From Shewanella sp. MR-4 (GTDB taxonomy: Bacteria > Pseudomonadota > Gammaproteobacteria > Enterobacterales > Shewanellaceae), in the NCBI RefSeq assembly GCF_000014685.1, contig NC_008321.1, forward strand, positions 1,054,001-1,118,000: 64,000 nt of DNA, written 5' to 3'. The notes below the pieces were generated by a model that ran no database searches, was not told the origin of the DNA, and saw nothing but the letters and a program-made list of their open reading frames with translations. Positions 23,082-32,992 of this stretch are shown in pieces; position 1 is the stretch's first letter; each line of letters starts with the position of its first letter. Position numbers and translations under genes: made by a program.

Positions 23082-24713
23082 TTAAGCGACTTTAAAGCGT
23101 GACACTTCTTTTTGCAGATTGCTGCAAATGGTTTGAGTGTTGACGACGATTTGCTGAGTCTCTTGGATAACGGTATTGCAGTAGCGGGTCTTGTCAGACA
23201 ACTCGGTCAAGTTACGATTGATTTCTTCGGTTACATGGGTTTGCTCTTCGGTGGCCGTGGCGGTTTGTGTCGACATCTCACTGACCTTAGAGGTGGAGTT
23301 CAGGATCTCATCTAAAGCATCCTGTGTCTGACTGGCGAGGGTCACGGTCGAGTTCGTGAGGCTGGCGCCCGATTCAATGCTCTTAACCGCATCATTCACG
23401 CCCCGTTGTAACTCTTCAATCATACGCTGAATATCTTGGGTCGAGGTTTCGGTGCGGCTCGCCAGTGTCCGCACCTCATCGGCAACCACCGCAAAGCCCC
23501 GTCCTTGCTCACCCGCACGGGCCGCCTCAATGGCGGCGTTGAGGGCGAGTAGGTTAGTTTGCTCTGCAATCGAGCGGATAACATCCAATACGGAGGCGAT
23601 ATTGGCGGAATTCACTGAGAGTTTTTCGATAACCGCTACGGCTTGTTTCACCGACTCTGACAGTTGCTGAATATGGTTAACCGATTGAGTGAGGATATTT
23701 TTACCCTCAATGGTTTGGTCGTTGACTTTAGTAATTTCGGTGGCGGTATGCAGGGCGTTGCTGGCCACCTCTCGCACCGCGGCGCTCATCTCATTCACCG
23801 CCGTGACTATGGTATCGACAAACTGTTCCTGCTCGTAACTGATGCCTATGGTGGTGGTTGATTTTGTCGCGAGGTTTTCAACGGTTTGGCTGACATCTTT
23901 GGTCTGGCTGATAATCGCGATAACCATTTGCTGCAGTTGGGCAACGAACAAGTTAAAGGCATTGGCCAGCTCACCAATTTCATCTTGGCGGGTGATGGGG
24001 ATACGCTGGGTTAAGTTTCCGTCGCCATCGACAATATCCTTGATCCTGTCAGTAATATCTTGGATGGCATTAACAATAATTTTAGGACCAAAGTAGGCGA
24101 TCACTAGGGCTACGATAGCGACAAGGGTGGCTATGGTGACTGAGATTTGGGTTTGGGTAGTGGCCTGCTCTGAGGCCTGTAAATCCAATTCTTTCACGCG
24201 GTTATCGGCAGCTTCTCCCGCGGCGTTGTAGATATTTCTTAGGGCCTTAAACTCTTTTTTAGATTTGTTTTCATGGAGTTGTCTTGCCAGTTCAAAGTTA
24301 TTATTTTTTACCGCGTTGATGACTTCCGATGAAGCTTGATACCAGAGCGAAAACTGCGCCTCAAAACCACTGGTGGATTGTATGACTTCTAAATGCTCTT
24401 GCAGGTAATTTTTAAACTCCCCCATGCGATCACGCGCTTGGTCGACGTTTTCCTGCCAGTTGTCTATCTCACTCTTGCGATTGTCGCTGCTGAGATCGGG
24501 TCGAAGGAGTACTTCTTCACTCAGTTGAGCCTGATAGAGGTCCCGATCCGCGTTGAGAATGGCCGAAATAGCAGGATTAAATAATTGGCTAAACTCCTGC
24601 ATTTGCTTGAGGGTGGTGCGGCTTTGCATCGCATCGGTTACGGCCATCACAATCAAGGCTGTCGCCATAATGGCAAACATCAGCGAAAACTTTACTCTAA
24701 TGCTATTAAACAT
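23082..24713 (-). CDS. Methyl-accepting chemotaxis protein
   Basis: 543 residues. TM1 about 9-29, a helical periplasmic sensor (about 30-185, four-helix-bundle type), TM2 about 190-212, HAMP about 213-265, and a signalling domain whose hairpin tip carries the near-invariant EQTNLLALNAAIEAARAGEQ core (about 365-385). The ligand cannot be predicted. The ATG at 24713 has GGAGAG at proper spacing and directly precedes TM1; the frame extends 33 codons upstream without membrane-protein features. No terminal CheR-binding pentapeptide is seen (it ends SRFKVA). It stands alone. Confidence 0.92.
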   Translation of the reverse strand: MFNSIRVKFSLMFAIMATALIVMAVTDAMQSRTTLKQMQEFSQLFNPAISAILNADRDLYQAQLSEEVLLRPDLSSDNRKSEIDNWQENVDQARDRMGEFKNYLQEHLEVIQSTSGFEAQFSLWYQASSEVINAVKNNNFELARQLHENKSKKEFKALRNIYNAAGEAADNRVKELDLQASEQATTQTQISVTIATLVAIVALVIAYFGPKIIVNAIQDITDRIKDIVDGDGNLTQRIPITRQDEIGELANAFNLFVAQLQQMVIAIISQTKDVSQTVENLATKSTTTIGISYEQEQFVDTIVTAVNEMSAAVREVASNALHTATEITKVNDQTIEGKNILTQSVNHIQQLSESVKQAVAVIEKLSVNSANIASVLDVIRSIAEQTNLLALNAAIEAARAGEQGRGFAVVADEVRTLASRTETSTQDIQRMIEELQRGVNDAVKSIESGASLTNSTVTLASQTQDALDEILNSTSKVSEMSTQTATATEEQTHVTEEINRNLTELSDKTRYCNTVIQETQQIVVNTQTICSNLQKEVSRFKVA

Positions 24714-24819
24714 GGGACTCTCCATAACTCTCTGACAAAACGACTTATTAAATAGCTTAGTCGCTATTTGGGTGTTTGCAGCAGTCAGCAAGAAGTCCGT
24801 TATTGGCAACATTAAAGAA

Positions 24820-24843
24820 AACGCCCCAAGATTTTGGGGCGTT
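24820..24843 (-). terminator. Intrinsic terminator after the DMT transporter gene
   Basis: AACGCCCCAA/TTGGGGCGTT, 10-bp perfect stem with a 4-base loop; on the minus strand TTTCTTT follows. Confidence 0.85.
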
Positions 24844-24855
24844 GAGGAGAGAGAT

Positions 24856-25746
24856 TTATTCGGTGCAGGCGATGGGGGCTGTGGGTTTCAGCTTAGGTTT
24901 TACCTGCACTAACATCACCCCAAAGATGACCAGAGCGCCGCCTAAGTAGTGATAAACGGCTAAGGTTTCATTCAGAATGAACGCGGCTAAGATAGCCGCG
25001 AGGATCGGCATCAAATTGAAGAAAATGCTGGTTTGCTCAGCACCCAACTTGCTGATGCCATTAATCCAGGCCCAAGGTGCAATGAGTGAAGCGCCCAGAG
25101 CGGCATAGAGTATTAACGGTGCGGCTTGGCTGCTAATGGCGACACTGGGCGCGCTAAACAGCAGTGGAGTTAACATCAACACCGCAATAAGCCCTTGAAT
25201 ATACACTGACTCCCACGTCGATATCGGTAATTGCCAGCGTTTGAGCAATACCCCGTAAAGCGCGTACACAAAGGCGCTGATGAGTAACAGTAAATCCCCT
25301 TGGGTTACGCCTATGGCAAGATTGGCCATATCCCCGTGGCTTAACATAAACACTAAGCCCAAGAGCGAAATCACAGTGCCACCAAAGACCAAGGGGGTCA
25401 GTTTTTGTTTGAGTAAAGGCACGGCCAAAAACAGGCTCATCATAGGCACCAGCGAGTTGATTAAGGCCATATTGGTAGCGGTTGTGGTTGCCGCGGCAAA
25501 GTAGGCAAGGCTTTGGTTTAATACCATGCCTAAGGCGGCTAAGGTAGCGAGTTTGGGCAGTAATGGTGCAATCGTTTTACGCTTGTGCCAGACGGGTTTT
25601 AGCATAAAAGGCGTTAACACTAGCATGGCAAAAAACCAGCGATAAAAGGCTATCGCTTCGGGGGCGATAATCCCAAAGGAGAGTTTGTTAACAATGGCGT
25701 TGCCTGCCCAAATCACGACGGCGAGCAGGGGAAATAAATACAGCAT
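24856..25746 (-). CDS. EamA-family (DMT) transporter
   Basis: 296 residues with ten predicted transmembrane helices in two EamA repeats (about 5-135 and 148-285). WAGNAIVNKLS and FYRWFFAML in repeat one and the WAWINGISKLGAEQTSIFFNLMP-like region of repeat two are typical of DMT exporters of amino acids or metabolites. It faces an AraC-type regulator across a 207-base divergent promoter region, so that regulator probably controls it. Substrate unknown. Confidence 0.88.
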   Translation of the reverse strand: MLYLFPLLAVVIWAGNAIVNKLSFGIIAPEAIAFYRWFFAMLVLTPFMLKPVWHKRKTIAPLLPKLATLAALGMVLNQSLAYFAAATTTATNMALINSLVPMMSLFLAVPLLKQKLTPLVFGGTVISLLGLVFMLSHGDMANLAIGVTQGDLLLLISAFVYALYGVLLKRWQLPISTWESVYIQGLIAVLMLTPLLFSAPSVAISSQAAPLILYAALGASLIAPWAWINGISKLGAEQTSIFFNLMPILAAILAAFILNETLAVYHYLGGALVIFGVMLVQVKPKLKPTAPIACTE

Positions 25747-25953
25747 AGATTAGTCTTAATTGGCGTGAAGACGGGGTTAGGCGAAAGGACATAAACCCGA
25801 TGTCATAGATTGGCTGCTATTATCCTTGGTCTTTTATGATATAAATATCGCTTAAAAGACAATGTCAGTTCGTCGGCGGACAATCCTTTTTCGGCTAAAG
25901 CCCCTGTATGCGCCCCGAATCGACTCGCTATTATGGAGTACAGTGGAGTGCTG

Positions 25954-26733
25954 ATGCGTCCCGTTTATCATCCGCTCAGGGCGGAACAAGCGCCTGTTGC
26001 CGATATTTTCTTTAACTATGAAGCTTTTCTCCCTAATACCATCACCCCAAAACACAGCCACGCTTGGGGGCAACTGCAGCTGATCAGTGGCGGTATTATG
26101 GAGCTGCATGCCGCTGGGCAGCGATTTTTATCGCCATCCCAATATGCGATTTGGGTGCCGGCGGGGATAGAACATGAGAGCTTTACTCGCCGCAGTATCC
26201 ATTATTGCTCGATGAATATAGTGGCAAATCGTGCGGGTGTTTTTCCGGAGGAGACTTGCCTGCTGGCGGTCACCCCCATAGCACAGGCGATCGTGAACGA
26301 TCTAAGGGAGCGGCAAGTCCGAGTGGCCGAGAGCGAAGCGGATAAACGTCTGGTTGAGGTGTTAATCGACCAGTTGATTTTAGGTCAGGCACAGCCGCAA
26401 TTTTTACCCTCGAGTCGCGATAAATTATTACAGCCCATTTTGCAGCAACTCGAACTCGACCCCGCCAGCCAAAAGAGCCTTAAGACCTGGGCGAGTGAGC
26501 TGCATACCACAGAGCGCACTCTGGCTCGGCGTTGCCAAGACAGCCTTGGGATGAGTTTTACCGAGCTGCGACAGCGGCATCAGTTTATTTATTCGTTACA
26601 GCTATTACGTGAAGGATTGGCAATCAAGGAAGTGGCGCTGACCTTGGGCTATAACCAAACCTCACCTTATATAGTGATGTTTAAAAAATATGCCCAATAT
26701 TCGCCTGAGCAATATCGCCGTCAACTGGGATAA
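25954..26733 (+). CDS. AraC-family transcriptional regulator
   Basis: 259 residues. An N-terminal cupin-like AraC_binding domain (about 10-110; the HSHAWGQLQLISGG segment is the usual cupin block) and a C-terminal double helix-turn-helix (about 165-255, with RTLARRCQDSLGMSF and IKEVALTLGYNQTSPYIVMFKKY-type helices). The ATG at 25954 is preferred because GGAG lies 5 bases before it; an in-frame ATG seven codons earlier lacks a site. Divergent from the DMT transporter it likely regulates, the inducer perhaps being the exported compound. Confidence 0.88.
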   Translation: MRPVYHPLRAEQAPVADIFFNYEAFLPNTITPKHSHAWGQLQLISGGIMELHAAGQRFLSPSQYAIWVPAGIEHESFTRRSIHYCSMNIVANRAGVFPEETCLLAVTPIAQAIVNDLRERQVRVAESEADKRLVEVLIDQLILGQAQPQFLPSSRDKLLQPILQQLELDPASQKSLKTWASELHTTERTLARRCQDSLGMSFTELRQRHQFIYSLQLLREGLAIKEVALTLGYNQTSPYIVMFKKYAQYSPEQYRRQLG

Positions 26734-26735
26734 AA

Positions 26736-26765
26736 AAGAGGGCGCGGTAGTCACCACGCCCTCTT
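26736..26765 (+). terminator. Intrinsic terminator after the AraC-type gene
   Basis: AAGAGGGCG/CGCCCTCTT, 9-bp perfect stem with a 12-base loop. It also lies at the 3' side of the small minus-strand gene and has an A-run on the left, so it may serve both strands. Confidence 0.7.
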
Positions 26766-26805
26766 ACAAATAAAGAGAGGATTTAAGGGATTTTTTACAC
26801 AGGGA

Positions 26806-26895
26806 TTAATCGGAGTTTTTCTGTCGATTCCGTTTATCCTGACGTTTCTCTTTTAAGGTTTTCATCGGCGGTTTTTTCGCTTTTTCTTTACTCAT
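26806..26895 (-). CDS. 29-residue highly basic small protein
   Basis: Short frame starting MSKEKAKKPP and ending QKNSD, with 12 Lys/Arg among 29 residues and no hydrophobic stretch. TTAGGAGTATTTGTC gives an excellent ribosome binding site at the right distance from the ATG, which is the main argument that it is real. Neighbouring intergenic DNA is featureless. Such basic peptides may bind RNA or ribosomes, but no function can be assigned. It is too short for many gene finders. Confidence 0.55.
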   Translation of the reverse strand: MSKEKAKKPPMKTLKEKRQDKRNRQKNSD

Positions 26896-27300
26896 GACAA
26901 ATACTCCTAACTGAACTTAAACTCAGCAAAGTGATACTCAGTAAAGTGAAACTTAATAAGATGAGACTATCGAGTGTAGCGCCGCATTCTTACGGATAGT
27001 CAATTTAAATTAACCTTTCGGCTAATTTAAACCATAAAAAGCGCTATGAGCCAGTACAATAAAGCTTTTGCCTCTTGATAGATTTTACATAAGCGCTGCC
27101 ATACTCGGTAAATATGCAAGAGGTTTAAGCGCTGACTCATCGGCTTTAATTGATTTCGCGGCCTGTTAATGACTTCAAAATAATGTTCTCCTGCTTTTTA
27201 TTATGCCTGTGCTAGATGCCGCCGCAAATAGCGATTTAAAAGCATGCTGCCACTGAAATTTGAACATGCTTTATTCTGAAAATGCTATTTTTCCTCTGAT
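26896..27300. other. Intergenic region, no gene seen
   Basis: About 405 AT-rich bases. It should hold the promoter of the small basic protein on the minus strand. CCTCTTG (27071 region) and CAAGAGG (27117 region) form a distant weak inverted repeat. No operator, RNA gene or coding frame could be supported. Confidence 0.3.
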
Positions 27301-27687
27301 TTATTTCTTACAAAGGGCGATATCCTTCACGATAAACAACACGGGTTTACCTAGAATATTGACTTCGGCATATTCGCCCTTAGTGCGTCCGAGTAGGCTG
27401 ACACCGAGATCGGAGATCACCGAGTAGCGTCCTGCTCTGGGTTTGTGCCTAGGTGGATACACCAGCTCGATGCGGTATTCCTGCTGGTCATGTTGATTAA
27501 CCAGTAAAATTTCTCGTCCAACCGTCACTTTATCTAGGGTTTCTTCACTTTTGAGTTGATCCAGTTTTGCAATTACTGCCGCCAATGAGGTCGGGCGCAG
27601 TGAGGCATTAAAACTGTTTTGTAGGTAATAGGTTTCCGTTTTCAACATAAAAGACTGAAATAGGTTGCTAAAAAAAGAATAAAACAT
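27301..27687 (-). CDS. GreA/GreB C-terminal domain protein (Rnk-like)
   Basis: 128 residues. The C-terminal two thirds (about 50-125) match the FKBP-like GreA/GreB C-terminal domain: TVGREILLVN, then YRIELVYP, and the SVISDLGVSLLGRTKGEYAEV core. The long N-terminal coiled coil of Gre factors is absent and the N-terminus is short, as in Rnk (regulator of nucleoside diphosphate kinase), which binds RNA polymerase. The N-terminal 14 residues look hydrophobic (FYSFFSNLFQSF), which is odd for Rnk. GGGGTAG precedes the ATG used; an internal ATG at codon 14 lacks a site. Confidence 0.65.
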   Translation of the reverse strand: MFYSFFSNLFQSFMLKTETYYLQNSFNASLRPTSLAAVIAKLDQLKSEETLDKVTVGREILLVNQHDQQEYRIELVYPPRHKPRAGRYSVISDLGVSLLGRTKGEYAEVNILGKPVLFIVKDIALCKK

Positions 27688-28132
27688 AACTACCCCAAAT
27701 ATGAGCTAGATAACTGCCATGCTCCAAAATAAAAGTTGAAGCAATAAATTAAAAAATAAGAGATGGACTGCCGAGTGCGAGTAGCACTCGGCTTAAACTG
27801 GAAATTTAAGTGACAGGCGTACAGGATTAGCTAAATAAATTGCACGATTCGGCTTTAAAGAGGTTGGCTTAATTGTGAATAATGAAAATGCATTTTTTAA
27901 CATAGCGCTACATCTCCATCTAAAATTAAGACTAAATTAATCATTCAGGGCTTGATGATTAATCACTAATTAATGCCCATACCATAGGCCAACTAAAAAA
28001 ATAAAGCAAGCCTGATAATATTTAAAATAATGATGAGTAACCAGTAAAAGAATATTTAATATTTTAGTGAATGATAGACCTTCTTTTTTGGCATTTGTCG
28101 CACTTCTTAATGCAGATGCGAAAAAAACATTT

Positions 28133-28156
28133 AGACTTCTAGATGTCCATCTGTTA
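28133..28156 (+). promoter_or_regulatory. MetJ operator before metY
   Basis: Three consecutive 8-mers in register, AGACTTCT, AGATGTCC and ATCTGTTA, matching the met box AGACGTCT at 7, 5 and about 4 positions. It lies about 130 bases before the metY start and predicts repression when methionine/SAM is plentiful. Confidence 0.72.
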
Positions 28157-28284
28157 GCTTGGATACAGTGCACAAATCTTGTGCGATCGGAGCATCAATT
28201 TGCGTAGCGTACCTCTCGATTTGCCTTGGGGAGTGGCTATGTTTGGGGAATGGCTTGGGGAATTTATTGGGGAAGGACACAAAG

Positions 28285-29577
28285 ATGAAACTTGAATCAC
28301 TGGCGTTACACCACGGATATGAATCAGAGGCGACCACGAAAGCCGCTGCGGTACCTATTTATCAAACCACTTCCTACACCTTCGATGATACCCAACATGG
28401 TGCTGATTTATTTGACTTAAAAGTCGCAGGCAATATCTACACGCGGATTATGAACCCGACGACCAGCGTGCTCGAGCAGCGGCTTGCAGCCATTGAAGGC
28501 GGCATAGGTGCACTCGCACTAGCCTCGGGAATGGCAGCCATTACCTATGCGATTCAAGCCCTTACTCAGGTGGGTGACAATATTGTCAGTACCAGCCAAC
28601 TCTATGGCGGCACTTATAATCTGTTTGCCCATACGCTGCCGCGCCAAGGAGTCGAAGTGCGGATGGCAGCCTTCGATGACTTTGAAGAGCTCGATGCTTT
28701 AATCGATGCTAAGACCAAGGCGCTATTCTGTGAGTCCATCGGTAACCCTGCCGGCAATATTGTTGACCTTAAACGTTTAGCCGAGATAGCCCATAAACAC
28801 GGCGTGCCTTTAATCGTCGATAACACTGTCGCCACCCCTGTTTTATGTCGCCCGTTTGAACATGGCGCCGATATCGTTATCCATTCATTAACCAAATATA
28901 TTGGCGGCCATGGTACGACGATTGGCGGTGTGATTATTGACTCGGGCAAGTTCGATTGGGTGGCCAACAAAGAACGCTTTGCTCTGCTCAATCAAGCCGA
29001 TCCTTCTTACCATGGCGTGGTTTATACCGAGGCCTTTGGCGCCGCAGCCTTTATTGGACGTTGCCGCGTGGTGCCACTGCGTAATACTGGGGCGGCGCTT
29101 TCACCCCACAGTGCATTTTTGCTGCTACAAGGGCTGGAAACTTTGAGCCTACGTATGGAGCGTCACTGCTCGAATGCCTTGGCATTGGCCGAATACTTGA
29201 TACTGCACCCTTCGGTCAGTTGGGTGAATTACGGCGCTTTGCCGAGCAGCCCGCATCGTGAAAATTGCCAAAAAATCACCGGCGGTAAAGCCTCTGGGAT
29301 CATCAGTTTCGGTATTAAAGCGGCCACTCCCGAGGAGGGGAAAATCGCTGGCGGCAAGTTTATCGACGCACTGCAGATGATTTTGCGCTTAGTGAACATT
29401 GGTGATGCCAAGTCGCTGGCTTGCCATCCAGCCAGCACCACCCACAGGCAGTTGGATGCGAATGAACTTGCGAGAGCCGGGGTGTCTGAGGACTTGATCC
29501 GAATTTCCGTTGGCATTGAACATATCGACGATATTATTGCCGATGTGGCGCAGGCGCTAGAAAAAGCCTTGGCTTAA
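28285..29577 (+). CDS. metY: O-acetylhomoserine (thiol)-lyase MetY
   Basis: PLP enzyme of the Cys/Met metabolism family that makes homocysteine from O-acetyl- (or O-succinyl-) homoserine and sulfide. 430 residues, the longer MetY form rather than MetB/MetZ. Motifs: YTRIMNPT near residue 50, the PLP contact ASGMAAI near 85, and the Schiff-base lysine in HSLTKYIGGHGT near 205. The ATG at 28285 follows GGAAGGA; the frame is open 42 codons upstream without similarity. A MetJ operator precedes it, and the metT operator at 19686 would place both genes in the same regulon. Confidence 0.93.
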   Translation: MKLESLALHHGYESEATTKAAAVPIYQTTSYTFDDTQHGADLFDLKVAGNIYTRIMNPTTSVLEQRLAAIEGGIGALALASGMAAITYAIQALTQVGDNIVSTSQLYGGTYNLFAHTLPRQGVEVRMAAFDDFEELDALIDAKTKALFCESIGNPAGNIVDLKRLAEIAHKHGVPLIVDNTVATPVLCRPFEHGADIVIHSLTKYIGGHGTTIGGVIIDSGKFDWVANKERFALLNQADPSYHGVVYTEAFGAAAFIGRCRVVPLRNTGAALSPHSAFLLLQGLETLSLRMERHCSNALALAEYLILHPSVSWVNYGALPSSPHRENCQKITGGKASGIISFGIKAATPEEGKIAGGKFIDALQMILRLVNIGDAKSLACHPASTTHRQLDANELARAGVSEDLIRISVGIEHIDDIIADVAQALEKALA

Positions 29578-29594
29578 GCCTCTAATCCCATCAA

Positions 29595-29622
29595 AAAGGC
29601 CGCTATTGTTAGCGGCCTTTTA
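29595..29622 (+). terminator. Intrinsic terminator after metY
   Basis: AAAGGCCGCT/AGCGGCCTTT, 10-bp perfect stem, 6-base loop, then TTTA. Its symmetry lets it also stop the converging DUF2339 gene. Confidence 0.85.
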
Positions 29623-29640
29623 CTTTGCATTACTGGCGAC

Positions 29641-32600
29641 TTATTGGTTTGCTTCTTGTAGGCGATTACGCGCCTTTTGATAGAAGTAAGATACGGTCAG
29701 TAAGATCACCCCAATCACCATAAAGGCGATAACCTTTTGTACTAGCTCGAAGGATGCCATATCCAGCAATAACACTTTGAGTGTGGCTAAGGTAAAGAGT
29801 CCGGCGGCGAGGCGGATCATATCCGCATGCTGGGGTTTTAGGCTGATAAACATCAACACGCTGCCATGCACGACGAGCAGAATGGCACTGAGTGGTGCGG
29901 CAATAATGTTATCGAACGTATAACTCCAGGTGAGATAACTCAGTGCGAGCAACCCGTGCCAGCCCCATTTGAGCCACTGCAGCGGTAAGAAGCGCTGATG
30001 CAAACGAATAGCGACGCCGCGGCGTAAGATAAGTAGCGCGAGCAGGGCTAATGCCATCAATTCACAGAGGATTAATAACACGTTATTCAGATCGAGTCTT
30101 AGCGACAACTCAAAGTGCAGCATTATCGGCAATAGCGCGAGCCCCAGACACAGCCCGTAGGCCATGCTGTAGCTTGAGCGCACCGCGGCTTGGGTTTCTA
30201 TGGCTATGTGCGCCATCAATCCCGTTTGCACTGAGCCATGTTGGGTGCGTCTTTGGATCAAGAGGGCAAAGTAGCCACTCAGGGCTAAAGCCGTCATCGA
30301 CCATGCCACAACATCGACGCGGTTAAATCCATAGACTAATACGGCCAGCACTAGCGCGAAATAATAAGGGCTAAGTTGCCATTGCAGGGGTAGCAGTGAT
30401 GCCCAAGGTTTGGCAAGCTTGCGATAACGCAGCAGTACAAAGCCCATGACTAGGACGCCAATTAGCAGTGCGATAAGCCCTTGCCAAACTTCAAACAGGC
30501 ACAAACTGGCGGTGGTGAGTATCGCCAGCCAAGTCAAAATCTTGGTTTCAATTTCAAGGGCTTTATGCTTGATAACATAGGCAAGGGCGAGGCTGAACAA
30601 ACTGCTGAGCCAGAGTGCAACCGCGGTAAATTCCCAATAACTGCGCATTACCTTAGGCAATAACATCAGCGGCAGTAGCAGATAACAGCCGAGTTGTATT
30701 TGCTTGGCGGCTTGGGCGAACAGCGAACTTGGATAATGCTTACGATACCAATAGTGGGCCAGTAGCAGGGCGGCGAACAATTCGATGCGTGCCAGCTTGG
30801 CCATCAGTGGTTGCGCACTAAAGCTCAGGCTGTCAGTAAGGGTCACGCCTTCAACCACAGTAAACAAGAGTGGCAGCAGCAATAGCCAAGCGGCAAACTC
30901 GCTGACCATCAACTTGTCTTTACCACTTAAATACAAGAGCAATAGACTCACGAGCGGGATGATGGCGACATAATAATCGCTGCTGACAAGGAAAGCCGCC
31001 AGCAAAAGGGTCGCCGCATAAAAACCGCTGAGTAACTCTTTGAGTAAATAGCTCAGTTGCCGCTCGAGCCGTGACAGTAGCAACTCATCATTGCCTATTT
31101 GGCGGATAACAAATAGCAGGGCCGCCGCGCTTAAGGCTAAGGCGAGCAGCGGGAACCCAAGTGCCGCCATGGGCGTTTGCTCGCCAAGTCCGAGAAAGGA
31201 AAAACCTGTCAGCACCGCATATAAATTGAGCATCAGCCCTGTCAGTAATAACACATAGGCTTCGGCGCGCACCGAAATCAGTTTCTCCTTAAGGCCAATC
31301 CAGAGCAGGAGCAATGCTTCGAGGATAAGCACTAATCCTAGGAAATCATGGCTTAATAGATAAAGGGCGGCAAAAGCGGCAAAACTACCGCCAAAGACTA
31401 ATAAGAGACTGCTCTGGGACGGGGTGAGTCGAGACTTGAGCTTAAGGTATAAGCCCGCACAGATGAGTGCGTTGGCGATAAAAATCTCCCCGGCAAATGG
31501 CGTAAATTGGGTGAGTTCGAAGATTACAAAGGCCAGCAGGGCTATCGGTAGAACTAGGGCTCTATGGCTGAGTGAGGTCGTTGAAGGATTCACCATAAAC
31601 CCATATAGACCATAGAGATAAAACAATGCGTTAATGCTTACTAGGGCTAGCACTGCGCCGCCACCCCATTGGGTGAGCGGTAAATCGACAAAATAGCTGA
31701 AGGCTTCGATGCAGGCGATATGCAGGAATGCGGTGATTTCCAGCAGTAATGGCCAGTGTAATTTACGGCTTTGGGCGAGGGCGCCCGCACCAATCAGTAG
31801 CAGATAGGGAATATACAGTAACGGCGCATAGCTTTGGGATAGCAGCATCATAGGTGCCATCGAGCCGCCGACTAAGGCAATGACGGCAATGACCTTGGCA
31901 TCGAGTCGCATCGACAGGCCATAGCCCGCTAAAGTAATCAATAGCAGCAGGATAAAGCTGGCACTATTGGGGATAATCTCAAAGTAGGGGCCAATAAAAT
32001 AGGCGCAGAGATAGTTTAGGATGAGGCCTAATCCGACAATTCCAGAGCCAAAGTCGGCCATGCCCGCCCTTTTTTGGCGGATAAAAATCCCGCCCGCAAT
32101 AATCGCATTGGCGCAGCCAAAACCCAGCAGGGCTTTACCGAGTTCAGAAAACCAATGATTGATGGAATATTGCAATAGATAACCAAAGCCTAGGGTCAGG
32201 GTGATGATGCCCGCAACCGTCATTAAAAACACTGGGCCTAAGCCCTTGGCTTGATAATGTTGATAGAAGCCTTTGACCTGTTCAGAGATGGCCGCAAATG
32301 GCGCCATGATGGCGGTAACGCCTTGGGATAATAAGGTCTCTAACTGACTTGCGGCCTGCACACCCACTTCAAGTCCGGCTTGCTGAGAAAAGGCCTTATC
32401 TTTCTGCGAATCATCCTGCTGCGAATCCTCAGGTGAATGCATGGCTTTTGAGGGAGCCTTTGCGTGGCGCTGCCAAGGATCGTCTTGCCAAGAATTAACT
32501 TCGGGCATTTGTGGCTGGATATGGGAGGCCAGTTCTTCAGATTGCTGCGAAACGCGCTCATCCCCTGAATCAATCGTCGTGCCGAATGGCGCCGTGATAT

Positions 32601-32787
32601 CGTCCACACTCGTGGATGGGGTGGTGAGAGGGCCATTGTCTTGCTGCTCAAGCTGAAGACTGATGCTGTCGAGCTTGGCCGAGAATTCTGCCAGTTGGCG
32701 GCTGAGTGAAGATTGCTGCGACAGGTGCTGCAGTTTTAACTGCGCCAATTCTGCCTTGAGTTGGTCAACGTCATCCTTTAACGGCAT
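29641..32787 (-). CDS. Giant polytopic membrane protein (DUF2339)
   Basis: 1,048 residues. An N-terminal coiled coil (about 5-45) is followed by a Gln/Ser/Asp-rich low-complexity cytoplasmic stretch (about 45-140) and then about 28-30 closely packed hydrophobic helices to the C-terminus. This is the architecture of DUF2339, whose function is not known to me; members occur singly in many gammaproteobacteria. Nothing enzymatic is visible. The ATG opens the coiled-coil segment with PLKDDVDQLKAEL. It converges on metY and is monocistronic. Confidence 0.82.
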   Translation of the reverse strand: MPLKDDVDQLKAELAQLKLQHLSQQSSLSRQLAEFSAKLDSISLQLEQQDNGPLTTPSTSVDDITAPFGTTIDSGDERVSQQSEELASHIQPQMPEVNSWQDDPWQRHAKAPSKAMHSPEDSQQDDSQKDKAFSQQAGLEVGVQAASQLETLLSQGVTAIMAPFAAISEQVKGFYQHYQAKGLGPVFLMTVAGIITLTLGFGYLLQYSINHWFSELGKALLGFGCANAIIAGGIFIRQKRAGMADFGSGIVGLGLILNYLCAYFIGPYFEIIPNSASFILLLLITLAGYGLSMRLDAKVIAVIALVGGSMAPMMLLSQSYAPLLYIPYLLLIGAGALAQSRKLHWPLLLEITAFLHIACIEAFSYFVDLPLTQWGGGAVLALVSINALFYLYGLYGFMVNPSTTSLSHRALVLPIALLAFVIFELTQFTPFAGEIFIANALICAGLYLKLKSRLTPSQSSLLLVFGGSFAAFAALYLLSHDFLGLVLILEALLLLWIGLKEKLISVRAEAYVLLLTGLMLNLYAVLTGFSFLGLGEQTPMAALGFPLLALALSAAALLFVIRQIGNDELLLSRLERQLSYLLKELLSGFYAATLLLAAFLVSSDYYVAIIPLVSLLLLYLSGKDKLMVSEFAAWLLLLPLLFTVVEGVTLTDSLSFSAQPLMAKLARIELFAALLLAHYWYRKHYPSSLFAQAAKQIQLGCYLLLPLMLLPKVMRSYWEFTAVALWLSSLFSLALAYVIKHKALEIETKILTWLAILTTASLCLFEVWQGLIALLIGVLVMGFVLLRYRKLAKPWASLLPLQWQLSPYYFALVLAVLVYGFNRVDVVAWSMTALALSGYFALLIQRRTQHGSVQTGLMAHIAIETQAAVRSSYSMAYGLCLGLALLPIMLHFELSLRLDLNNVLLILCELMALALLALLILRRGVAIRLHQRFLPLQWLKWGWHGLLALSYLTWSYTFDNIIAAPLSAILLVVHGSVLMFISLKPQHADMIRLAAGLFTLATLKVLLLDMASFELVQKVIAFMVIGVILLTVSYFYQKARNRLQEANQ

Positions 32788-32992
32788 CTCAATATCCTAA
32801 ATATGCTTTCCATATCCATGGGGCATAAAAGTCTAAGTGACTCACTTTTATGCTTTTGCTGCCAAAGATTGTACTGACAACTTAGGGGAACGGCTAGCGA
32901 AAGCCGTTATTCAGTATGCGCTGATGCTGGAATGAAAAGAGAGAGCAAAGATAGCGCCATTATTTTGGCCTATCTTTGCTGAGCTAAAGCGG

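Noticed and set aside
27970..28173. 67-codon minus-strand frame upstream of metY
   Set aside because: It overlaps the MetJ operator and metY promoter, lacks a ribosome binding site and has AT-rich, non-protein-like composition.
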